Under the pieces are notes generated by a model. That model saw only the letters and a list, made by a program, of their open reading frames with translations, did not search any database and was not told the origin of the DNA. Below are positions 16,535 through 26,074 of a DNA stretch of 64,000 nucleotides, one piece after another. Origin of the DNA: Falsihalocynthiibacter sp042445055. GTDB lineage: Bacteria; Pseudomonadota; Alphaproteobacteria; Rhodobacterales; Rhodobacteraceae. The position numbers were made by a program, and so were the translations under genes. Positions within the stretch are counted from its first letter, which is position 1; each line of letters starts with the position of its first letter. Where the stretch lies: positions 1,984,001 to 2,048,000 of the forward strand of contig NZ_CP170339.1 in assembly GCF_042445055.1 (NCBI RefSeq), written 5' to 3'.

Positions 16535-17926
16535 TTAGATATGTATCGCGCGACCGTAAGCGGCGAGCACACTTTCGTGCATCATTTCGCTAAGTGTCGG
16601 ATGCGGGAACACAGTGTTCATCAGCTCTTCCTCGGTGGTTTCGAGGGTGCGACCGATGACGTAACCCTGAATAAGCTCCGTCACTTCGGCGCCAACCATA
16701 TGTGCGCCCAGAAGTTCGCCTGTCTTGGCGTCGAATACGGTTTTCACCATACCCTGCGCCTCGCCCAATGCGACGGCCTTGCCATTACCAACAAAGGGGA
16801 ACTTGCCGACTTTGATCTCATAGCCAAGCTCTTTGGCCTTTTCTTCGGTGTAACCAACACTCGCCACCTGTGGCTGACAGTATGTACAGCCCGCGATTGT
16901 CTCTGGCTTAACGGGGTGCGCGTGTTCACCGGCGATCAGTTCCGCAACCATAACGCCTTCGTGGCTGGCCTTGTGCGCCAGCCATGGCGCACCTGCGACG
17001 TCACCAATCGCATAGACATTGTCCATACCTGTACGGCAATATTCGTCGGTCACGATATGCGTGCGATCAACCTTGATGCCTGCTTCTTCGAGGCCAAGGT
17101 TTTCGACATTACCGACGATACCAACTGCGGAAATCACGGTGTCGAATGTGTGCTTCTCGATCTTGCCACCCACTTCGATATGCGCGGTGACGGAACCTTT
17201 GGCGCGGTCGAGTTTCTTGACCATGGCCTTTTCCATGATGTTCATGCCTTGCTTAACGAATTGCTTCTTGGCGAAGGCTGAAATGTCTTTGTCCTCAACC
17301 GGAAGCACACGGTCCATCACTTCAACCACAGTCGTTTCGGCGCCTAGTGTGTTGTAGAAGCTGGCAAATTCGATACCGATTGCCCCAGAGCCGATCACCA
17401 GAAGCTTTTTGGGCATCCGCACCGGGTCAAGCGCGTGGCGATATGTCCAAACCAGATCACCATCGGCCTCAAGACCCGGCAGTTCGCGTGCGCGCGCGCC
17501 CGTTGCGATGATTGTGTTCTTTGCTGTCAGTTCCTCGGTGCCTTTGTCGGTCTTCACGAGGACCTTACCTTTGGCAATCGACGCCTCACCGTTCACGACG
17601 GTGATCTTGTTTTTCTTCATCAAACCCTTAACGCCTGTCGCCATCTGACCTGCAACTCCGCGCGAGCGTTTTACGATTTCCTTGAGGTCAAAACCGATTT
17701 TATCCGCCGAAAGGCCGTATTCCTTGGCGCGCTCCATCTGGTGATAGATCTCGCTTGAGCGAAGCAATGCCTTCGTCGGAATACATCCCCAGTTGAGGCA
17801 TATCCCACCCAAATTCTCACGCTCTACGATTGCGGTATTCAGTCCCAATTGGGACGCGCGGATGGCAGCAACATAACCACCCGGACCAGAGCCAATAACA
17901 ACGACATCAAAAGACTTAGAAGACAT
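16535..17926 (-). CDS. lpd: dihydrolipoyl dehydrogenase (E3)
   Basis: The 463-residue flavoprotein reoxidises dihydrolipoyl groups in 2-oxoacid dehydrogenase complexes, using NAD. It shows the FAD fold GSGPGGYVAAIRA, the redox disulfide in GGICLNWGCIPTKALL, the NAD fold GSGAIGIEFASF and the C-terminal HPTLSEMMHE with the catalytic histidine. It is not beside a complex operon; pdhABC lies about 37 kb away. An 18-bp inverted repeat nearly identical to one upstream of pdhA ends the case that this is the E3 of that complex. The ATG follows GGAG at a suitable distance. Confidence 0.97.
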   Translation of the reverse strand: MSSKSFDVVVIGSGPGGYVAAIRASQLGLNTAIVERENLGGICLNWGCIPTKALLRSSEIYHQMERAKEYGLSADKIGFDLKEIVKRSRGVAGQMATGVKGLMKKNKITVVNGEASIAKGKVLVKTDKGTEELTAKNTIIATGARARELPGLEADGDLVWTYRHALDPVRMPKKLLVIGSGAIGIEFASFYNTLGAETTVVEVMDRVLPVEDKDISAFAKKQFVKQGMNIMEKAMVKKLDRAKGSVTAHIEVGGKIEKHTFDTVISAVGIVGNVENLGLEEAGIKVDRTHIVTDEYCRTGMDNVYAIGDVAGAPWLAHKASHEGVMVAELIAGEHAHPVKPETIAGCTYCQPQVASVGYTEEKAKELGYEIKVGKFPFVGNGKAVALGEAQGMVKTVFDAKTGELLGAHMVGAEVTELIQGYVIGRTLETTEEELMNTVFPHPTLSEMMHESVLAAYGRAIHI

Positions 17927-17950
17927 TCGGGAGCACTCCGTTTCAAGAAT

Positions 17951-17968
17951 TAGTTCAACACTAAACTA
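17951..17968. promoter_or_regulatory. lpd operator candidate, shared with pdhA
   Basis: TAGTTCAACACTAAACTA matches the 18-mer upstream of pdhA (TAGTTTAACATTAAACTA) at 16 of 18 positions. It sits 24 bases before the lpd start codon, where a bound protein would block transcription. The regulator is unknown. Confidence 0.7.
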
Positions 17969-18045
17969 TTTCTCTGAGCACATCAACACATCCCTCCCCG
18001 CACCGCATAAGCGCAGGAAGGCACCGTTTGATTTCCGTCCCTAGA

Positions 18046-18618
18046 TCAGGCGCTTACGGCCTCAACGGCGACCTTATAGCCACCCTGAGCGAGGAATTGC
18101 GCCTCTTGGGCGATTTCTTCGCGATGCAATGCATCATTGCGATAAGGGAATCGGCCAAAGCGGCGAATAACTTCGCGGTGGGCCTTGGCGTGAAGAAGCT
18201 GGGTCTCGCCCGCTTCTGGCATCCGGTCTTTCATCAGGCGCACACAGCGATCCTGATCCGCAAGGCATTCAGAATGCATGAGCGGTAGATAAAAGAACTG
18301 TCGCGCGGGCTCGTCAATCTTGAGGTCCCATTTGCGATCAATCGCACGTTTGGCCACTGCCAGCGCCCGACTATCGGAGTCAAAGGCCTTGCCCGTACCA
18401 CGGAACATATTCCGCGAGAACTGATCGGTTACGATGAGATATGCCAGCGCTCCACTTGGGTAGGTAAGCCAGAGCCCAAGACCGCCATCCATCGCGGCCT
18501 CCCACGTTTTCTCGGCCATATCGCGAATGCGATCATCGAGGGCCTCATCGGCCACGTACCACCCCTTAGGGCCAACTTCGTCCAGCCAAAAGGCCAGCAC
18601 TTCATTAGGGTTCAGCAT
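18046..18618 (-). CDS. DUF924 family protein
   Basis: A 190-residue soluble protein of the DUF924 family, recognised from VLAFWLDEVGPKGWY at the N-terminus, LIVTDQFSRNMFRGTGKAF and FYLPLMHSE. The family is widespread in proteobacteria and resembles an all-helical TPR-like fold, but its role is not established. It follows the MFS transporter on the same strand after 75 bases, so they may be co-transcribed. There is no signal peptide or membrane segment. Confidence 0.88.
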   Translation of the reverse strand: MLNPNEVLAFWLDEVGPKGWYVADEALDDRIRDMAEKTWEAAMDGGLGLWLTYPSGALAYLIVTDQFSRNMFRGTGKAFDSDSRALAVAKRAIDRKWDLKIDEPARQFFYLPLMHSECLADQDRCVRLMKDRMPEAGETQLLHAKAHREVIRRFGRFPYRNDALHREEIAQEAQFLAQGGYKVAVEAVSA

Positions 18619-18693
18619 GGTTATCCTCCATTGCCTTGAACGGTCCCCCTAGCTCGAATCGTCGCAAAACGTTTCTGATAACGCAAGGAAAAA

Positions 18694-19965
18694 CTAGCTA
18701 TCTTGGCGTGCAGCCTCTTCTTCTTCGCGCAATGCTGTCTCAATGAACACTTCTTGGGCCAATTCGACCGCAACCGGACTTGCCGACGGGAAGACCGGCG
18801 CATAGGCCCCAGTTCCCTCGACAATCGGCGCAGGACGACGCGACATCCGCCAGAGCGCATAAGCCGCAAGCCCCAGCATAAGAACCGCAGAATAGGCAAA
18901 ATACCCCGACGGACCGATCACACTCATGAGCCAACCAACAAGTAGCGGCCCCGAAACAGCCCCCACTCCGTTAATAAAGATCAACCCACCTGAGGCGGCA
19001 GCCATGTCATCGTGCTCAAGGAAATCGTTAGTATAAGCAATGAGCAGCGCATAGAGCGGGTTCGACGTTCCGCCGATAAGCGCACCCGAAATCGTCAGAA
19101 GCAGGAAATCCCCTTCGGCGAAATAGCCACAAAGTGCAGCCGTCCCGCCAAAGGCGGCCACGATCATGATAAGCTGGCGACGGTCCATCATGTCCGAAAT
19201 CCAACCAATTGGATATTGCAGCACCAGCGCGCCCACATATACCGCGGCAACAAAAACCGAGATTTCCTTAACCGAAAGCCCCGCCTGTGTCCCCCAAACG
19301 GCGGACATGCCGAACTGGGCGGCAAACACACCGCCAAGCATAAACATCCCGACACACCCCAACGGCGAGATCCGCCACAACTCAAGCAGCGACATCGGCT
19401 TGGTGCGGTCAAACGCGGGTGTCGGGCTGACCGAGAGCAAAATCGGCGCGAACGAAATCGAAACCAGCACAGATGGAATAATAAACAGAATGAACCCCGA
19501 CGGATCCCCCCAAGCAAGCAACCCTTGCGCCGCAACGATGCCCGACATCTGGACAATCATATAAAGACTGAGCGCCTTGCCACGGTTCTCGTTGTTGGCA
19601 GAGTGGTTCAGCCAACTCTCGGCGGTCACATATACGCCCGAGAAGCAAAAGCCGATCACGACACGCCCCAAAGCCCAAGCCACCGGATTCACCAGCGTCG
19701 GATAAAGAATAATTACGGCCGAAATAAACGATGCCAGCGCCGCAAACACACGCACGTGCCCGACCCGACGGATCATCGCCGGCGCAAGCCGCGAACCGCC
19801 AAGGAAGCCAACAAAATATGCCGACATGATGATGGACATCGAAAGGGTTGAGAAATCTTCGAGGCTGCCGCGCACACCAAGAAGCGTCCCCTGAAGACCG
19901 TTCCCGACCATCAAGAGCAACATCCCTAACAATAGCGCCCAGCTGCTACCCAATACCTGAAACAC
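18694..19965 (-). CDS. MFS transporter, YcaD-like
   Basis: A 423-residue major facilitator superfamily protein with about twelve hydrophobic segments, for example ALLLGMLLLMVGNGL near the N-terminus and YFAYSAVLMLGLAAYAL near the C-terminus. The first-half motif GGSRLAPAMIRRVGHVRVF and the AESWLNHSANNENRGKAL segment are typical of the YcaD-like subgroup, whose substrates are mostly unknown. A charged acidic cytoplasmic tail (ALREEEEAARQDS) ends the protein. No substrate can be inferred from the neighbours. Confidence 0.87.
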   Translation of the reverse strand: MFQVLGSSWALLLGMLLLMVGNGLQGTLLGVRGSLEDFSTLSMSIIMSAYFVGFLGGSRLAPAMIRRVGHVRVFAALASFISAVIILYPTLVNPVAWALGRVVIGFCFSGVYVTAESWLNHSANNENRGKALSLYMIVQMSGIVAAQGLLAWGDPSGFILFIIPSVLVSISFAPILLSVSPTPAFDRTKPMSLLELWRISPLGCVGMFMLGGVFAAQFGMSAVWGTQAGLSVKEISVFVAAVYVGALVLQYPIGWISDMMDRRQLIMIVAAFGGTAALCGYFAEGDFLLLTISGALIGGTSNPLYALLIAYTNDFLEHDDMAAASGGLIFINGVGAVSGPLLVGWLMSVIGPSGYFAYSAVLMLGLAAYALWRMSRRPAPIVEGTGAYAPVFPSASPVAVELAQEVFIETALREEEEAARQDS

Positions 19966-20075
19966 AAACGACTCCTATCATGTCTGAATCGACGGCTATT
20001 CTGCGCAGATCGAAAATGCAACACGATCCTTAGGCGACATTCTGAACCTCGTCAGCGACGCTTTATAAAGTAGGC

Positions 20076-21125
20076 CTATTTCCGCCAAAGCAGCGAAGCA
20101 TCGCCATAGGAAAAGAACCGATATTTCTCAGCAATTGCATGGGCATAAATTGCCCTGATGGCTGCTGGGCTAAGGAAGGCCGAAACTAGCATCATCAAAG
20201 TTGATTTTGGCAGGTGAAAATTCGTCATAAGCCCATCGGCCACCTGAAATTCGAATCCGGGTGTAATGAAAATATCAGTTGGCCCCACCCATGGCTGGAT
20301 CGTTCCGCCCCGCGCGGCCGTCTCAACCAGCCTGAGCGCGGTGGTTCCAACGGGAATAACGCGCCCGCCTGCCTTTTGGGTCGCGGCGATTTCCTGCGCG
20401 GCCTGCTCGGTCACTTCGCCCCATTCCGCGTGCATTTTGTGGTCGGCAATGTCGTCTACCTTTACAGGCAGGAACGTACCCGCACCGACGTGCAGGGTTA
20501 CATATGTAATTTCCACGCCTTTAGCTTCCAAAGCAGCGAGCATCTCTTCGGTTAAGTGAAGCGAAGCGGTCGGCGCTGCAACAGCCCCCTTATGGCGCGC
20601 AAAGACCGTTTGATAATCCGTCCGATCCTGAGCATCCGCAGGACGCTTGGCCGCGATATAGGGCGGCAATGGCATCGCGCCAGCGGCCTCAAGCGCCTTG
20701 TCAAAAGCATCCCCCTCAAGGTTGAACCCAAGGATTGCCGCGCCGTCCTCTTTCCCAAGGACCTCCGCCGCGAGCCCCTCGGCGAAATCAATCCGCTCGC
20801 CCTCTTTCACTTTCTTTAATGGCTTAACCAGCCCCATCCACGTTCCATCGCCCCGTGGCTCAAGAAGTGTCACATCCATTTTGGCTTGGGTCAGCCCCTG
20901 CGCACCGTCACGCGACCGCGTGCCGAACAAGCGCGCTGGAATAACCTTGGTGTCATTCAACACCAACCGATCGCCCGCCTGAAATTGATCAATCAAATCC
21001 GCCACATGCAGATCTTTAATCGTATCCCCGCGTGCCATCAGCATCCGCGCGGCCTCACGCGGCAAAACGGGGCGCACAGCAATCAGGTCTTCGGGCAACT
21101 CAAAATCAAAATCGGACAGTTTCAT
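20076..21125 (-). CDS. queA: tRNA preQ1 ribosyltransferase-isomerase QueA
   Basis: The 349-residue QueA transfers and rearranges the ribosyl group of S-adenosylmethionine onto preQ1 in tRNA, giving epoxyqueuosine. It begins with the typical MKLSDFDFELPEDLIAVRP and contains GDRLVLNDTKVIPARL, YVTLHVGAGTFLPVK and NFHLPKSTLMMLVSAF. Length is normal. It follows the large AsmA-like gene after 74 bases on the same strand. Confidence 0.97.
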   Translation of the reverse strand: MKLSDFDFELPEDLIAVRPVLPREAARMLMARGDTIKDLHVADLIDQFQAGDRLVLNDTKVIPARLFGTRSRDGAQGLTQAKMDVTLLEPRGDGTWMGLVKPLKKVKEGERIDFAEGLAAEVLGKEDGAAILGFNLEGDAFDKALEAAGAMPLPPYIAAKRPADAQDRTDYQTVFARHKGAVAAPTASLHLTEEMLAALEAKGVEITYVTLHVGAGTFLPVKVDDIADHKMHAEWGEVTEQAAQEIAATQKAGGRVIPVGTTALRLVETAARGGTIQPWVGPTDIFITPGFEFQVADGLMTNFHLPKSTLMMLVSAFLSPAAIRAIYAHAIAEKYRFFSYGDASLLWRK

Positions 21126-21199
21126 AGGTCTCTCACCACTTGGATTGGCGCGGTTTATCGTCCAACGCGCAGCAATGCAAAGCGAAACTAGCCCTTACG

Positions 21200-24100
21200 C
21201 TATTGGGTCTTGGGCGGAGGCGCGCGGAAAATCTCGCGAAACATTCCTGGCGTTAAAATCGAGAAAGGGTTCACGCTAATTTTAGGCGATTTCGCTGTTC
21301 CCGTCATTGCAAAGCTAAACCCGAACAGACCTTCGCCCTTGCGGGTGAAAACTGATCCAATTCCATTCAGCAGATAGATCGGGCTAATCACCCCGTTCAT
21401 CGCCACACGTCCCGAAGCGAAATCATACAAACCATCCAGAGATAGCCCAACCGATGCACCAACCGCACTGCTTTTCTTAAGGGTCAGTCGTTGAGGTGTC
21501 ATATGAAAATCTGCTTGCAATTCATTGAAAAGAATACCGGATTCTTGAAGCTGCTCTAACAGGCCAACCACGCTAATCGCCCCCAAGAGCGCCGCCATAC
21601 CCGGCGCATTCTTGATGCGTACGGTATTGGCCACAAAGCGTCCGTCATATTCGCCGGACGGCCCACGTGGCGCAAGAACAAGGTCCATCTCGCCACCATG
21701 CGCATTCGCATAGAGCCCCGCCGCGCGCAAAACCGCACCCGCATCTTTCGAGCGCATCCGAATGGCCGTTCCGTTCTCAGAGGGGGCAACCGTTCCGGTC
21801 ACGTCTGCTGCTCCGTTCACGCGCCCACTAAAGGTGCCGTTCAAACCCGAGTTGCGCGAAAATTTGCCCGTGAACCCATGCAGCGCCATGCCATCCGACA
21901 GCACAAGACGATCAAGATTCAGCCCGAATCCGCCACCCGATCCGCCCCCAGAGCCGGTGGGTAAATCAATACTACGCAAATCCAACTCACCCCTTTGAAC
22001 CGTGATTGTGGGTGCGGTATTTCGTCCGTTTCCAACAACTTGCAAGCCAATGTTTATTCCACGCCCAACCGTCACACGATCAAATTGCGCCACCTTGAGG
22101 CCGCCAGTCTCGCGCATTTCGATGCTGCCGTTTGCGTTCAATCCACTGGCCGAGAGCGCAATCTCGTCTATGCGAACAGGGCGCCCCAGCGTGCCCGCGA
22201 TCTTGAGCACTCCTGTCGCGTTGCGCGGGCTACTCCAGCCAATTTCCCCCAGCCGAAGCCCCAAATTATTCAGGTCGGACGTCAAAGAGAACGCGGGCGG
22301 CTGATCCCGCTCCATGTTGATCTCAATCTGCGCCGTTCCCGCCCCGCTCAGCATATTGTTAGGCAAACCAATGCCGAACGCGTCGGCAAATTCCTGCGAG
22401 AGTTCGATATCGCCAGTCACGCGGGATTTGCCCTTGTTTTCAATGCCAAAGGGCTGTTCCCACACGACGTTGAACGGCACCTGTGCCTCTTCGCTACCGA
22501 CTCGGCCAGCCCCCGCAATTCGCAAACCGGCGCGCGTAACTGTGAGATCAAGCTGTTCCGACGAAAGCTGTTTTGACGGCACGATCAAATCCGACGTCAC
22601 ATCAAGCAAGCGCCCCTGCACGTCAAACGTTACATCCTTGGGGTCGACTTTCTTGACGATATCAAATTGAAAGCGCGCAGTCAGGTCGGCTGTTCCCTGT
22701 GCAATTTCAACGGTTTGCCCCGCTTTGCTCACAAATTCAAACGGTTCCATATCCAAGAGCGAGAGCGCCGTCGGGATCGTTCCGCGCACCTTCATCGTGA
22801 CATCCATCGGACTTGGCCGCAGCGTAACATCAGGCATTGTGATAACCGTGCCCGCTACGTCAAGAACCTTTCCGTTGGGGACATTTACGTGGCCGTTGGC
22901 GACCGAGATCGTCATGGTTGTCCCATTCAGCGAGACATATCCCTGCCCTTGGCTCACGGGCGGCAACGTCTTGAGATAGCGCACTTGGGCATCGGTGAAA
23001 TCATAACCAAGGGACGCGCGCGGTGGTTCTTCTGGTGGTTTGCGGATCGCTGCGACGACATTCGAAATCGCTCCACCAGAAACATTCTCGTTCAGCCATT
23101 TTCGTGTGCGCGGCGCGACCTGAACCGGCCATAGAGCAAGCAAACTGTCGTGATCAATCGTGTTCAAACGCGCGTTTACCGCCAAATCCCACCCCTTCGG
23201 GTCCACCGAAGCCTCACCGTCAAAATAGAACTTCCGTGCTTCGGTCGTGAGCGAGAGCTGCCCGATTGTGGCGGTGAACGGATCCAGCCTAAGCCGAAAA
23301 TCCAGCGCTCCTCCGTCAAAAACCGCAGGTTCAAGTAGTAGATTACCGGGGTTGGCAATCACCTTCTGGAATTGAAGCTGCGTGATCATGGTACTTGGGC
23401 GCGCGCCATCCCAATCCTGAAGATACGCAAAGCCCTCTGCCTTGACTTCGCCCGCCTCGGATTTGGCCTCGATGAGATCAAAGTTAATCTTTGCTCGCGC
23501 CGCGTCATATGAAAAATACGTGCGCGCTTCGCTAAAGGGAACGGGCCGTGCATCGGGCGTAGGTTGAAGCGCCCCCGCTCCTATTTCCAGCGTTCCGTTA
23601 AGATCGCCAAGCGTCCCATCGTCCAGCAACTCGGTGCGCAACGCACCCGAGATCGGGGCCTCTAGCACGCCAAGCCATGAAAGCGCGGCTGACTGCACCG
23701 CAATATCGCGCGAGCTGACGTTCTCGACATTCATCGTCACCTGACCGGCAAGCCCCGTTTTCGGAGCCGAAAGGGATATCGCAATTTGCGCGGGTTCGCT
23801 CTGTTCGCGCGTCAGGGCAAAGCTTGAAATGATATCAATCTGACCACCCGCGAGGTTCATTACGAGAGCGGCATCATTAACTTTCCAAATCTTATCGCTC
23901 AATTCGTCATAGAGCTCGAAATCAAATGCGTTGAGTGAGATATCCTCAACTTTCTCCAAGAAAGGCACTTCGAACAACGCCTTAGTTCCAAGGATCACCT
24001 CCTTCACACTGGTCATTGAAGCAAAGTAATTTCCGTCCCCCAGCGAGATGTTAAACGCCCCGCTCCGATCCCGCCGCAAGCTGATATCCGCACCGGAAAG

Positions 24101-24496
24101 CGAAACACGTCGGGGCAGAACCTCTGGCGAAAACAACGGGATAGCGGCGAAAACTGAATGCACCCGATCCACCTGTGCAAGGGGGCGACCGTCTTCGCCA
24201 AGGTACACAACATCCGTCAGAACAAGCTCTGGTGACCACCCTTCAAGCAACTCAACCCGCAAGCCGCCAAGAGCCAGAACACCAGAGTCCAAACTTTGGT
24301 TCAGGCGGGTCTCGACCTGTTCAATCATCCACGTAGGCGCATTTACTCCCCGCTTGAGCGCCACAAAACCAGCACCCAAAACCGCAGCGATCGCTGCAAC
24401 AACGATAAGAACAGTCGCCAAGCCGATTTTGTGATGCCGTTTAAGGGGGCGTTTTTTCTGTTGTTCTGTGATTGCGCTGCCCTCTTGTTGGGCCAC
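21200..24496 (-). CDS. large AsmA/YhdP-like envelope protein with DUF3971
   Basis: A protein of about 1098 residues with one membrane helix near the N-terminus (IGLATVLIVVAAIAAVLGAG) and a long periplasmic part rich in short beta strands, such as the ISLSGADISLRRDRSGAF and LKIAGTLGRPVRIDEIALS repeats. This is the pattern of the DUF3971/AsmA-like group, relatives of YhdP and TamB that bridge the envelope and are linked to phospholipid transport. The start is uncertain: the frame is open to 24631, but that would run into bcp. The GTG at 24496 leaves 87 bases between the divergent starts and precedes the cytoplasmic Lys/Arg-rich segment. No strong ribosome site is seen. Confidence 0.82.
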   Translation of the reverse strand: MAQQEGSAITEQQKKRPLKRHHKIGLATVLIVVAAIAAVLGAGFVALKRGVNAPTWMIEQVETRLNQSLDSGVLALGGLRVELLEGWSPELVLTDVVYLGEDGRPLAQVDRVHSVFAAIPLFSPEVLPRRVSLSGADISLRRDRSGAFNISLGDGNYFASMTSVKEVILGTKALFEVPFLEKVEDISLNAFDFELYDELSDKIWKVNDAALVMNLAGGQIDIISSFALTREQSEPAQIAISLSAPKTGLAGQVTMNVENVSSRDIAVQSAALSWLGVLEAPISGALRTELLDDGTLGDLNGTLEIGAGALQPTPDARPVPFSEARTYFSYDAARAKINFDLIEAKSEAGEVKAEGFAYLQDWDGARPSTMITQLQFQKVIANPGNLLLEPAVFDGGALDFRLRLDPFTATIGQLSLTTEARKFYFDGEASVDPKGWDLAVNARLNTIDHDSLLALWPVQVAPRTRKWLNENVSGGAISNVVAAIRKPPEEPPRASLGYDFTDAQVRYLKTLPPVSQGQGYVSLNGTTMTISVANGHVNVPNGKVLDVAGTVITMPDVTLRPSPMDVTMKVRGTIPTALSLLDMEPFEFVSKAGQTVEIAQGTADLTARFQFDIVKKVDPKDVTFDVQGRLLDVTSDLIVPSKQLSSEQLDLTVTRAGLRIAGAGRVGSEEAQVPFNVVWEQPFGIENKGKSRVTGDIELSQEFADAFGIGLPNNMLSGAGTAQIEINMERDQPPAFSLTSDLNNLGLRLGEIGWSSPRNATGVLKIAGTLGRPVRIDEIALSASGLNANGSIEMRETGGLKVAQFDRVTVGRGINIGLQVVGNGRNTAPTITVQRGELDLRSIDLPTGSGGGSGGGFGLNLDRLVLSDGMALHGFTGKFSRNSGLNGTFSGRVNGAADVTGTVAPSENGTAIRMRSKDAGAVLRAAGLYANAHGGEMDLVLAPRGPSGEYDGRFVANTVRIKNAPGMAALLGAISVVGLLEQLQESGILFNELQADFHMTPQRLTLKKSSAVGASVGLSLDGLYDFASGRVAMNGVISPIYLLNGIGSVFTRKGEGLFGFSFAMTGTAKSPKISVNPFSILTPGMFREIFRAPPPKTQ

Positions 24497-24583
24497 GATA
24501 TGTTGGCAGCCCGAATAATACGCGAATTTTACCTTGCGCAAAAACAGGTTACAACAGAAACGATTCCATAGCGCGAGATGATT

Positions 24584-25072
24584 ATGACTTATTCTATCAA
24601 CCAAGGCGACAATGCCCCCGATTTCAAGCAACCATTTGTTTCTGCAACCGAAAAGGGCGAGATTTCACTTTCGGACCTGAACGGAAAACCCGCTGTATTG
24701 TTCTTTTATCCGCGGGACAACACACCGGGTTGCACAACCGAATCCATTGATTTCACGTCCCTTCTGCCCGAATTTGAGGCGCTTGGCGCGGCTGTTTTCG
24801 GGGTATCGACGGACAGCTTGAAAAAACACGAAAACTTTATCGGCAAACACGCGCTGGGTATGCCCCTGATCTGTGACGAGGACGCCGAGATGTGCCGCGC
24901 CTATGATGTTTGGCGCGAGAAAAAGATGTACGGAAAGTTGTTCCCCGGTATCGAGCGCAGCACTTTCCTGATTTCCGCAGAGGGCAAAATCATTAACGCA
25001 TGGCGCAAGGTTAAGGTGCCAAACCACGCGCAGGAGGTGCTCGACACACTCCGCGAGGAACTGAACGCATGA
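24584..25072 (+). CDS. bcp: thiol peroxidase Bcp, atypical or 1-Cys
   Basis: The 162-residue protein is a bacterioferritin comigratory protein-type peroxiredoxin, reducing hydroperoxides with thiols. The peroxidatic cysteine is residue 50 in FYPRDNTPGCTTE. The second cysteine found five residues later in E. coli Bcp is absent here (the segment reads CTTESIDF), so the mechanism must use another cysteine or external thiol. Two ATG codons lie six bases apart; the second, at 24584, gives the family N-terminus. The stop overlaps the DUF455 start (ATGA). Confidence 0.92.
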   Translation: MTYSINQGDNAPDFKQPFVSATEKGEISLSDLNGKPAVLFFYPRDNTPGCTTESIDFTSLLPEFEALGAAVFGVSTDSLKKHENFIGKHALGMPLICDEDAEMCRAYDVWREKKMYGKLFPGIERSTFLISAEGKIINAWRKVKVPNHAQEVLDTLREELNA

Positions 25073-25878
25073 GCCAAACACTTGCCGACATGGCGATGGA
25101 CGTCCTGACCACGGCCGATCCAAGGGAAAAGACCGCCATTTCGCGCCGCCATGCGGCAAGTTGGTTCGCCGCACGCAAGGCTGGCAATGCCCCCGATACG
25201 GGTACGGCCACCCCACCGATGCACCCCGCGCGCCCCGAGCATCCAGCCCTTCTGGACCCGCGCGACGTCCCCCGTCGCAAACCGGGTACGCCAGAAGGCC
25301 GGATCGCTATTCTGCACGCTGTGGCGCATATCGAACTGAACGCGGTGGACCTTCATTGGGATATTCTGGCACGCTTTGGTGATGTGAAAATGCCGATCGG
25401 TTACTATGATGACTGGGTAAAGGCCGCAGACGAAGAATCCAAACATTTCAATATGATGGCGGACTGTCTTGAAGCTCAAGGGAGCCACTATGGTGCCCTT
25501 CCTGCGCACGCTGGCATGTGGCGCGCAGCCGAGGATACAGCATATGATTTGTTAGGTCGCCTCGCGGTTGTTCCCATGGTTCTTGAGGCGCGCGGACTTG
25601 ATGTAACGCCCGGAATGATCAAGATTTTCAAACAGGCCAAAGACACCCAAGCCATCGAAGCGCTTGAGGTCATCTATAGCGAAGAAGTCGGCCACGTTGC
25701 CTATGGCAGCAAATGGTTCCATTTCCTTTGTGGTCGCCATGACCTTGATCCCAAAGACGTTTTTCACGAATTGGTGCGCAAATATTTCCACTCAACGCTG
25801 CGCCCACCCTTCAACGAAGAAAAGCGCGCCGAAGCGGGCATCCCGCCCGATTTTTATTGGCCGTTGACGGAAATCTAA
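25069..25878 (+). CDS. DUF455 family ferritin-like protein
   Basis: A 269-residue protein of the DUF455 family. Family members have a ferritin-like four-helix fold predicted to hold a di-iron site. Candidate ligands are visible in HAVAHIELNAVDLHWD, DEESKHFNMMADCLE and YSEEVGHVAYGSKWF, three helices with the Glu-x-x-His spacing of di-iron proteins. The enzymatic role is not established. Its start overlaps the bcp stop by four bases, so it is translated with the peroxidase, which suggests a role in oxidative or peroxide chemistry. Confidence 0.88.
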   Translation: MSQTLADMAMDVLTTADPREKTAISRRHAASWFAARKAGNAPDTGTATPPMHPARPEHPALLDPRDVPRRKPGTPEGRIAILHAVAHIELNAVDLHWDILARFGDVKMPIGYYDDWVKAADEESKHFNMMADCLEAQGSHYGALPAHAGMWRAAEDTAYDLLGRLAVVPMVLEARGLDVTPGMIKIFKQAKDTQAIEALEVIYSEEVGHVAYGSKWFHFLCGRHDLDPKDVFHELVRKYFHSTLRPPFNEEKRAEAGIPPDFYWPLTEI

Positions 25879-26074
25879 AGGCGCGAACAAGAAAATTGCC
25901 CAAATTTCCTGTAGTTAGCCCAATGAATAGGCAAAAATTCGCCGTTTTGGGTGCATTTATGTCCGCTTAACCTAAAAATTCTTGATCCGAATTAAATGTG
26001 CAGATAGTCCCTTCGGGTAACACAGTCTCGGGGAAAGGCTGTGGCACATTGAGGGACAGAAACAGGGTATCGTT

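Noticed and set aside
25982..25995. FNR-like box TTGAT-CCGA-ATTAA upstream of the M23 gene
   Set aside because: It matches nine of ten positions of TTGAT-N4-ATCAA, but the second half is imperfect and neither downstream gene is a plausible oxygen-regulated target.
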